The notes beneath the pieces were generated by a model. That model was not told the DNA's origin and did not search any database. It worked only from the letters and a program-made list of their open reading frames with translations. A program made the position numbers and the translations under genes. Of a DNA stretch of 34,187 bases, positions 14,894 through 21,290 are shown piece by piece; within the stretch, counting starts at the first letter, position 1; every line of letters begins with the position of its first letter. Location: assembly GCA_031296305.1 (NCBI GenBank), contig JARLFZ010000038.1, positions 1 through 34,187 on the forward strand, in the 5' to 3' direction. The DNA is from Occallatibacter sp. Its GTDB lineage: Bacteria; Acidobacteriota; Terriglobia; Terriglobales; Acidobacteriaceae.

Positions 14894-17161
14894 GTGCCTG
14901 CCCTGGATACTCCGGTGAAATTTGTGCGCGGCGTAGGCCCGCGCGTGGCGGAGATGCTCGCCGAAAAAGGCATCCATACGGCGGAAGACCTGCTCTACCA
15001 CCTCCCTTTCCGCTATGAAGACCGGCAAAACCCGCGCAGCCTGGACGAGTTGGCACCTGACGAAGTGGCCAGCGTGATCGGCGAGGTGCGCGGCGCTGCG
15101 CTGCTGCGGACGCGGCGCGGACCGATCTACGAGATTACTCTCGGCCAGGGACGGTTTGCGATGAAGTGTCTCTGGTTCCACGCGGCCTACCTGGACGGCA
15201 AATTCCAGGCTGGGCAAACCGTTGCGGTCTACGGCAAGGTTGAGGCGTCACGATCCACCAGCAACTTCAAAATGATCCAGCCGCAGTTTGAGATCCTGCC
15301 CGACGCGAGCGACGACGCGGAAACACGGCTGCTCGAAGTAGGCCGCATCACGCCTGTCTATGAATCGCTGGGTGGCAGCCGCCTGGCCTCGCGCTGGCAG
15401 CGCAAAACCATCTTCAATCTGCTTGAAACCATGCGCGGAGCAGTGCCCGATTGCCTGCCGCAATCGATGCTCGACCGTCTCAGTTTGCCCGGCCGCGAAG
15501 CTGCGCTAAACGAGGTCCACTTCCCGCTTGAAGGCACGCCGTTCACTCAATTGCAGAGTTCCTCGACCCCAGCTCACCGCCGGCTCATTTTTGAAGAGCT
15601 GTTCTTTCTCGAGCTGGGCCTCGAACTCAAGCGCAGGCGCATGAAAGAGCGCCAGGGTATCGCCTTCGCCGCCAACGACAAGGTGCGCGAAGCCATTCGC
15701 GAGGTGCTTCCCTTCCATCCCACGGCTGCACAAAAGCGAGCGCTGGGGGAAATTGTGACCGACATGCGCGAGCCCAGTCCCATGCGCCGGCTCTTGCAGG
15801 GCGATGTGGGCTCGGGTAAGACGATTGTCGCGTTTCAGGCCATGCTCGTCGCGATGGAAAACGGCTACCAGGCTGCTCTGATGGCGCCCACGGAGATCCT
15901 TGCCACGCAACATTTCCTCGCCGCGCGCAAGCTGTTGGAAAAATCATCGCGTAAGCCGCGCATTGTGCTACTCACCGGCTCGCTCGATGAAGACCGCAAG
16001 CGCTCCAACCGCAGCCTCATCAACCGCGGTGAGGCGAATCTCATCATCGGAACGCACGCGCTCATCGAAGAAAAGGTGGAATTTGATCGACTGGGTCTGG
16101 TCGTGGTCGACGAGCAGCACCGCTTCGGCGTCTTACAGCGCTTCAAGCTGATGAAGAAGCCTAACCAGCCCGAACCCGACGTGCTGGTGATGACGGCTAC
16201 GCCCATCCCGCGCACGCTCGCGCTCTCGCTCTACGGCGATCTGGATCTGAGTATTCTCGACGAGCTGCCGCCGGGCCGTATGCCCATCGCTACGCGCCGC
16301 GTCGCCGGCGAGCGCGCGGAAGAAGTCTGGGATTTTGTGCGCAAGCAGGTGGCGAAGGGCCACCAGGCCTACATCGTCTATCCCGTGATAGAAGGCAGCA
16401 AGGACGACCAGCCGGAATTGGATTTCTCCCACGATGAAGCACAGGTGGGAATCGCGACGACTGCACGAAAATCTCCTTCAAAACGCAAAACAACGGAGTT
16501 GTTGTTTCCCAAAACTGTGCAGGAAGCAAGCCCCAGCGCCCGATCGGGCCTCCGCTCAGCAGTGGAGATGCACGACAAGCTGCGTTCCGGGGCGCTCGCC
16601 GGTTTGCGCGTGGGCCTGCTCCATGGCCGCCTCGATGCCGAGGAAAAAGAAATCATCATGCGCCGCTTCCAGCGGGGCGAGATCGACGTTCTGGTATCGA
16701 CTACCGTCATTGAGGTCGGCGTCGACGTACCCAACGCAACGGTGATGGTGGTGGAACATGCGGAGCGCTTTGGACTGGCGCAGTTGCATCAGTTGCGCGG
16801 GCGCGTGGGCCGCGGCGCGGCTAAGAGCTACTGCATCCTCATGACCGGTGAGCGCATTTCCCCGGTTGGCGAGGAGCGGCTGAATGCCATGGTGCGCACG
16901 CAGGATGGGTTCGAACTGGCCGAACTGGATTTGGCGCAACGCGGACCGGGCGAGTTCTTTGGTACACGGCAGGCCGGCCTGCCCGATTTTCGCGTCGCCA
17001 ACCTATTGCGCGACCGCCAGTTGCTGGAGTTGGCAAAGCAGGAAGCGGCGAGATTTGCCATCGACCCCGGCTCAGAAGTGACCACGGGGGAACGCGCCCG
17101 CGTGCGAGCGCAATTGAAACAGGCATGGCAACGGCGCTACGGGCTGGTTGAGGCTGGCTGA
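14894..17161 (+). CDS. recG: ATP-dependent DNA helicase RecG
   Basis: RecG remodels stalled replication forks and branched DNA. The N-terminal part holds the wedge/OB domain, beginning with the helix-hairpin-helix-like TPVKFVRGVGPRVAEML. The motor has Walker A GDVGSGKT (residues 303-310), the DEQH box (406-409), MTATPIPRTL, and the C-terminal HQLRGRVGRG motif. I chose GTG 14894 (755 residues) because homologues start just before this helix and because TAGCAT lies seven bases upstream. An in-frame ATG at 14831 preceded by GCAGG is a real alternative; starts further upstream fall in a repeat. A Lys/Ser-rich stretch of about 50 residues (507-556) expands the loop between helicase domains. The gene is flanked by repeats on both sides. 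Confidence 0.93.
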   Translation: MPALDTPVKFVRGVGPRVAEMLAEKGIHTAEDLLYHLPFRYEDRQNPRSLDELAPDEVASVIGEVRGAALLRTRRGPIYEITLGQGRFAMKCLWFHAAYLDGKFQAGQTVAVYGKVEASRSTSNFKMIQPQFEILPDASDDAETRLLEVGRITPVYESLGGSRLASRWQRKTIFNLLETMRGAVPDCLPQSMLDRLSLPGREAALNEVHFPLEGTPFTQLQSSSTPAHRRLIFEELFFLELGLELKRRRMKERQGIAFAANDKVREAIREVLPFHPTAAQKRALGEIVTDMREPSPMRRLLQGDVGSGKTIVAFQAMLVAMENGYQAALMAPTEILATQHFLAARKLLEKSSRKPRIVLLTGSLDEDRKRSNRSLINRGEANLIIGTHALIEEKVEFDRLGLVVVDEQHRFGVLQRFKLMKKPNQPEPDVLVMTATPIPRTLALSLYGDLDLSILDELPPGRMPIATRRVAGERAEEVWDFVRKQVAKGHQAYIVYPVIEGSKDDQPELDFSHDEAQVGIATTARKSPSKRKTTELLFPKTVQEASPSARSGLRSAVEMHDKLRSGALAGLRVGLLHGRLDAEEKEIIMRRFQRGEIDVLVSTTVIEVGVDVPNATVMVVEHAERFGLAQLHQLRGRVGRGAAKSYCILMTGERISPVGEERLNAMVRTQDGFELAELDLAQRGPGEFFGTRQAGLPDFRVANLLRDRQLLELAKQEAARFAIDPGSEVTTGERARVRAQLKQAWQRRYGLVEAG

Positions 17162-17195
17162 TTCGCGCTGGAAGATCTCGGCGCTCTTGTAGTGT

Positions 17196-17467
17196 GTTTC
17201 ATAAGTGGCTCACGGGGCAGCCCGAATCCCTCAGGGGTTAAAGCGGCTGCGGAAAAACTCCATGGAGCGGGAGATTTTCGTGAATGCGAGGGCAGCAGGG
17301 GCTGAAGCCCCGACGATTTTGATGGACTTATGTGGCCCGGCTAAAGCCGTGCCGTTGTTACAAAGCCCGCCTCACGGAGTTTTTCCGTAGCCTGTAAAAC
17401 CCCTCAATCTTGCTAACCTTTTCGGCACGATTGAAGTCGTGCCCTTTCACGGAACCACTTATGAAAC
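17196..17467 (+). mobile_element. Composite nested repeat bounded by GTTTCATAAGTGG ends
   Basis: Perfect 13-bp inverted ends, GTTTCATAAGTGG (17196-17208) and CCACTTATGAAAC (17455-17467), enclose a family A unit. Its first palindrome is split by the element at 17243-17394, and its second (GGCACGATTGAAGTCGTGCC) is intact. The core without the insert is 116 bp. It lies between the converging recG and hypothetical genes; nothing else is visible in that 325-base gap. Confidence 0.8.
17243..17394 (+). mobile_element. Nested MITE-like element, type B1 (TAAA duplication)
   Basis: This 152-bp copy is related to 13167-13318, with scattered differences and the same length. TAAA flanks it at 17239-17242 and 17395-17398. 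It splits GGGGTTAAAACCCC at the same point as its relative, so the pair probably spread as one composite. Confidence 0.8.
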
Positions 17468-17486
17468 GTGCTCTCAGAAAGCCGGT

Positions 17487-17834
17487 TTATGCCGGGCCAG
17501 TGTACGGCGCGGTGCCAACGATCTCCTCCGGATAGGTCTGCACTTCCAGATCGATGCTCGCGATCTCGGTGCCGCAGTCGCGCTGCTGGCTGCGCGTGCA
17601 CTGGCAAAGCTCAGTAAAGCGCAGGTGCCCGCTTGGGCTCAGTTCGAGACCGGCCGCGATGAGGATGCTGTAAATATCGACGCACGCCTGGCGCTCGAAC
17701 TCGAAGAGCATGTTGATCATGCCGGTGTCGTTGGCGCCCCGGCTCAGCACCCAGCCCCCGCAACCGAGAATGGCTCCGGTGAGACACTGCACCAGCCGCG
17801 ACGGTTCCACGGTGCTTACCGCCTTCATCTGCAT
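17487..17834 (-). CDS. Hypothetical protein of about 115 residues
   Basis: I do not recognise this protein. The part that looks protein-like starts at ATG 17832-17834 (MQMKAVSTVEPSRL). It contains a small hydrophobic patch (CLTGAILGCGGWVL), a helix-like FEFERQACVDIYSILIAAG, and a cysteine-containing stretch ELCQCTRSQQRDC before an acidic end (EVQTYPEEI). The frame stays open upstream to 18152, overlapping the acpS start, but that extension is low-complexity Ala/Ser/Pro. No ribosome binding site or membrane segment is evident. The cysteine pattern (CxCx7C) could bind metal, which is speculative. Confidence 0.55.
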   Translation of the reverse strand: MQMKAVSTVEPSRLVQCLTGAILGCGGWVLSRGANDTGMINMLFEFERQACVDIYSILIAAGLELSPSGHLRFTELCQCTRSQQRDCGTEIASIDLEVQTYPEEIVGTAPYTGPA

Positions 17835-18096
17835 CGCCCAGGGGATACTGCACACCTGCGACGGGCCCTGGGTTGGCAACTGGCTTCTCACAGTGGTCTT
17901 ATCGGTGGCAGACGAGACGGCATCAAAGCTGTCGCGGACTCGAACGGAGCTTGACCGCCTTTGGCACAAATCACGCGCTTCCTGGAAGCTGCGGGGCGGG
18001 CTGGGGTAATTGGGTGCGGCCTCAGCGAGACCTGCGGCATTGTCCGCAACGCTTTGCCCGGCGCCGGCACGCGCATCAGGAGCCTCTTGTTGTAGC

Positions 18097-18492
18097 GTGA
18101 AAGATAACGTGATTACCGGATCAGGAATCGATGTCATTGAAATCCGCCGCATTCAGCACGCCGTGGATCGATATGGCGCGCGATTTCTCGACCGCGTGTA
18201 CCTGGCCGCGGAGAAAGCTTATTGCCTGCGCAAGCGCAACTCTGCTGAGAGCTTTGCCGCGCGTTTTGCAGCCAAGGAAGCTGCCGCCAAAGCGCTCGGC
18301 ACAGGCATCAGCTTCGGCGTCAACTGGCTTGAGATTGAAGTCGTAAGGGAGCCAAGCGGCAGGCCGAGCCTGCGTTTCTATGGCCGCGCAGCCGAAATTG
18401 CAAAGCGCCAGGGGGTGGTGCGCTCCAACCTTTCCCTTACCCACACCGCCGACCTCGCCGTGGCCAGCGTAGTACTGGAAGACGGGCGGTAG
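18097..18492 (+). CDS. acpS: Holo-[acyl-carrier-protein] synthase
   Basis: AcpS transfers the phosphopantetheine arm from CoA to acyl carrier protein, an essential step in fatty acid synthesis. The protein shows GSGIDVIEIRRI with the Mg-binding aspartate, the FAARFAAKEAAAKALG helix with the second metal-binding glutamate, and the C-terminal SLTHTADLAVA. GTG 18097-18099 gives 131 residues, close to the family norm of about 120-130. Ribosome binding is not obvious: AGGAG at 18078-18082 is 14 bases away. GTG at 18109 is an alternative start. The frame is open further upstream but that part is not AcpS-like. Confidence 0.9.
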   Translation: MKDNVITGSGIDVIEIRRIQHAVDRYGARFLDRVYLAAEKAYCLRKRNSAESFAARFAAKEAAAKALGTGISFGVNWLEIEVVREPSGRPSLRFYGRAAEIAKRQGVVRSNLSLTHTADLAVASVVLEDGR

Positions 18493-18496
18493 CACC

Positions 18497-18529
18497 GCCA
18501 ATTCTGCTATCCTCTAGGCGTGAATTGGC
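18497..18529. promoter_or_regulatory. Perfect inverted repeat between acpS and the MCE gene
   Basis: GCCAATTC (18497-18504) and GAATTGGC (18522-18529) are exact inverted copies separated by 17 bases. The spacer holds TATCCT, a possible -10 for the gene starting at 18567. It may be an operator or an mRNA hairpin. Confidence 0.4.
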
Positions 18530-18566
18530 TTCTTTGATTCGGCCCTTTTCGTAAGAGGAATTTGAC

Positions 18567-19643
18567 GTGCCAAGCCGCAAAGAGATTCAGTGGTCACAAC
18601 TGAAGGTCGGATCCCTGGTGCTCGCCGCCATGGCGGTGCTTGTCGGACTGATTTTTCTGATGAACGGCACCGGTGGTGGCCCGTTCGGACGCAAAATCGT
18701 CCTCCGCTCCTACTTCGCGAACGCCGCGGGCCTCAAGGACGGGGCTGTGGTGTCGGTGGATGGCGTAACCGTCGGCAATGTGACGAAAACCCGCGTAGTT
18801 CCGGAGCGAAATCCATATCCTGTCGAAGTCACTATGCAGGTGGGGCAGAAGTTCTGGGCGGATCTGCACACGGATTCGGTTGCGCGCGTTGCGCCGGCAG
18901 GCGTCCTGGGCGACAGCTTTGTAGATATCGACTCGCGGCATGCCACCGGCCCGCAGCCCGCCAACAACGCCGAACTCAAGATCTCTGGATCGCCAACCAT
19001 TCAGGAAGTGATCAGCAGCAGCCAGCTCTCCATCGAGGAGATCGATCAGTTGATGCACAAAATTGGGACGCTGATTGACACACTGAACACCACACGCGGC
19101 ACCTTCGGCGAGGTGATTAACGATCCGGTAATGAAGAAGAACGTCGTCTCCATCGCGGCGAATCTGCAGACCATCACTCAGGCGATGGCCGATGGTAAAG
19201 GATCGCTGGGAAAGCTTATTAACGACGACTCTCTCTATGCCAAACTCGATTCGACCGTGGATCAGTTGAGTTCCATCGTTTCTGACGTGAACGCCGGCAA
19301 GGGCACCGCCGGCAAACTACTCAAAGACGAAACGGCGTACAACAATTTCAACTCCGCCGTGTCGAACCTGAACGACGTGCTGGCCTCAATCAATTCCGGC
19401 AAGGGCGCCGCGGGCGAGTTCATCAAGGACCCGGCCCTTGGGCAGAAGCTGAGCGACGCAATTACGAACCTGGACGGCATCTTGAAAAGCGTGAATGCCG
19501 GTGAAGGTTCGGCCGGGCAGTTCGTGAAGAACTCGGCGCTTTACGACCACGCGAATCAGACCATGGATCAAGCGCAACAGCTCATCAAGAGCATCCGCGA
19601 AGATCCCAAAAAATATCTCATCATCCGGCTGAAGGTGTTCTAG
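18567..19643 (+). CDS. MlaD-family (MCE domain) lipid transport protein with 34-residue repeats
   Basis: This 358-residue protein has one N-terminal membrane helix (about 13-31) and an MCE domain (about 43-140: RSYFANAAGLKDGAVVSVDGVTVG, then VAPAGVLGDSFVDI). MCE proteins form periplasmic rings that carry phospholipids between membranes. After it come five tandem repeats with an exact 34-residue period. Their glycine turns are at TRG 176-178, GKG 210-212, GKG 244-246, GKG 278-280 and GEG 312-314, each followed by a [KEQ][LFV]I-type strand and a helix. These could extend the ring as a helical barrel, as the C-termini of some other MCE proteins do; that is inference. GTG start with AGAGGA seven bases upstream. 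No MlaE or MlaF partner lies in the window. Confidence 0.88.
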   Translation: MPSRKEIQWSQLKVGSLVLAAMAVLVGLIFLMNGTGGGPFGRKIVLRSYFANAAGLKDGAVVSVDGVTVGNVTKTRVVPERNPYPVEVTMQVGQKFWADLHTDSVARVAPAGVLGDSFVDIDSRHATGPQPANNAELKISGSPTIQEVISSSQLSIEEIDQLMHKIGTLIDTLNTTRGTFGEVINDPVMKKNVVSIAANLQTITQAMADGKGSLGKLINDDSLYAKLDSTVDQLSSIVSDVNAGKGTAGKLLKDETAYNNFNSAVSNLNDVLASINSGKGAAGEFIKDPALGQKLSDAITNLDGILKSVNAGEGSAGQFVKNSALYDHANQTMDQAQQLIKSIREDPKKYLIIRLKVF

Positions 19644-19725
19644 AAACGCTCCGTTCATTATCGTGGCCGCAAAAAGAGTGAACTTAGGATCGCTCTTTCG
19701 CGTATGAATGCAGAGTGGAGGTTCT

Positions 19726-20355
19726 GTGCGCCCGAATAAAGCGATCACATTCATCGCGGCTCTATTGGCCGGTTGCTTTCCCTTTCTTCTTCACTATGCG
19801 CTGCCCGCGCAGGCAGCCGCCGAACCAGCGCCTGCCTATGCGGCCAACGGCGACCTGCTGCCCGTCGGGAATTATCGCGAGTGGATTTATCTGACCTCAG
19901 GCATCGACATGAGCTATAAGCCCAAGCCGGCTGACATGACGATGTTCGACAACGTGTTCGTCAATCCAGCAGCCTACCGAAGTTTCCTGGCGACGGGCAC
20001 ATGGCCCGACAAGACAGTGCTGGTGCTGGAGGTTCGCGAAGCGAAGAGCAAGGGCTCGATCAACCAGCATGGCCATTTTCAGGGCACGCAACTGATGGGG
20101 TTCGAGGTCCACGTAAAGGACGAAAGGCGCTTTCCGGGTGGGTGGGCCTTTTTCGATTTCGACTCGCCCGAGAAAACAGGCACGTTGATCCCGCAGGGTG
20201 CGCCCTGTTACAGCTGCCACGCGGCGCATGCGGCTGTCGACACCACCTTCGTGCAGTTCTATCCCACGCTGCTGCCCATTGCCGAGGTGAAGAAGACGTT
20301 GAGCGCGGCGTATTTGAAGGACGAGTCAGGGGCGGCACAGACCCCGGTGAATTAA
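19726..20355 (+). CDS. Secreted cytochrome P460-like haem protein
   Basis: GTG 19726, preceded by GGAGG at four bases, gives 209 residues and is preferred to the ATG at 19708, which has no ribosome binding site. A signal peptide (basic RPNK, hydrophobic core, ALPAQAAA) directs export. The mature protein carries a single CxxCH haem c site, CYSCH (C161, C164, H165), near the C-terminus. It also has P460 features: REWIYLTSGIDMSY near the start and FQGTQLMGFEVHVKD in the middle. P460-family proteins include hydroxylamine- or NO-oxidising enzymes and uncharacterised haem proteins; the cross-linking lysine of true P460 cannot be confirmed here. Its stop overlaps the converging membrane-protein gene by four bases. 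Confidence 0.82.
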   Translation: MRPNKAITFIAALLAGCFPFLLHYALPAQAAAEPAPAYAANGDLLPVGNYREWIYLTSGIDMSYKPKPADMTMFDNVFVNPAAYRSFLATGTWPDKTVLVLEVREAKSKGSINQHGHFQGTQLMGFEVHVKDERRFPGGWAFFDFDSPEKTGTLIPQGAPCYSCHAAHAAVDTTFVQFYPTLLPIAEVKKTLSAAYLKDESGAAQTPVN

Positions 20356-21266
20356 GCCGACGCCGGACCACGAAATGCTTTGCAGAAGGCAAGAAACGCC
20401 TTGATTCGCACCACCTGAAAGAAATCGTTGGCCAGCAGATAGAAGGCGACCGAAGCGGCCGAGATCAGGTGCAGCGCGTCGCTGCCTAACTCGTCGCTGA
20501 AGGGCAGCGGCGCGGCAGAAAACACCATGGCCACGACGATCAGGGCGAGCTTGACGATGCCCAGCACCAGGTTGATCTCGATGAGCTTGCCGGTGAATGG
20601 CTTTCCCAGACTCAGGCTTTCTCTGAGGGCGGAAGCGATGGAACGGTTATCGCGTTGCACCAACAGCGGCGCGATCGAAAATGGCCAACTGGCGAGCGCA
20701 AACGCCGTGAAGAATCCGAGCGATAGAAAGATCGCCCAGATGAAATAGCCCACCAGGTCCGGCTCGCCGGAGACAGCAATGTGGGTGGCCGCGACCCATT
20801 GCATGGAGTGCAGCCAACCCCAAACGGCAAGGGCGAAAAGGCCGAGCCACACGCCTTGCGTCACCATCATGGTGAAGGGACGAAAGCGCATACGGGCATC
20901 GATGCGCTTGAGGAGAAGCCCGCGCCCGAGGCCTGAGACCACGATCCAGAGCATTGCGGCGGCGGGCAGCATCCAGCGTAATACGGCAAGTACAGGCGGC
21001 TCGTAAAACGAGATCACATTCGAGATCTGCACCGCGGCGACCCACGGATTTTGCGTATCGATGGAATTGAAGCCAGAGGACTCCAGCGGATATGCAGCGA
21101 GGATTTGTTGCGTCTGTTGCCAGCAGACGAGAAGAAAGGGAATCCCGAAAAGCCAGCGCCAAGCGACCTCGATGGCGAGTAGTGAAGGGCGACGGAAAAC
21201 GCCGCCCATGTGCTCCACGAGTAATTGCGTTCCCCGCACCGGCCGCGTCGCTTCGAGCTCAGGCAT
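20352..21266 (-). CDS. Integral membrane protein, function unknown
   Basis: This protein of about 304 residues is mostly hydrophobic, with about six predicted membrane segments (for example WLFGIPFLLVCW, MLPAAAMLWIVVSGLG, GLFALAVWGWLH, FIWAIFLSLGFFTAFALASW, LVLGIVKLALIVVAMVFSAA). I recognise no family. ATG 21264-21266 is chosen because a GAGG lies upstream; a GTG five codons earlier is possible. It starts 24 bases after the leuS stop on the same strand, so the two are likely co-transcribed. There are no catalytic motifs. A charged loop with RDNRSIASALRESLSLGKPF precedes the last membrane pair, as in some multi-pass helper proteins; no function is claimed. Confidence 0.8.
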   Translation of the reverse strand: MPELEATRPVRGTQLLVEHMGGVFRRPSLLAIEVAWRWLFGIPFLLVCWQQTQQILAAYPLESSGFNSIDTQNPWVAAVQISNVISFYEPPVLAVLRWMLPAAAMLWIVVSGLGRGLLLKRIDARMRFRPFTMMVTQGVWLGLFALAVWGWLHSMQWVAATHIAVSGEPDLVGYFIWAIFLSLGFFTAFALASWPFSIAPLLVQRDNRSIASALRESLSLGKPFTGKLIEINLVLGIVKLALIVVAMVFSAAPLPFSDELGSDALHLISAASVAFYLLANDFFQVVRIKAFLAFCKAFRGPASA

Positions 21267-21290
21267 GGCGCCGGACCTCACTTTGCGATC

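Noticed and set aside
9060..17394. Assignment of the nested elements to REP-associated tyrosine transposases
   Set aside because: Those enzymes are not expected to leave 4-bp target duplications, and no transposase gene is in the window, so no family is assigned.
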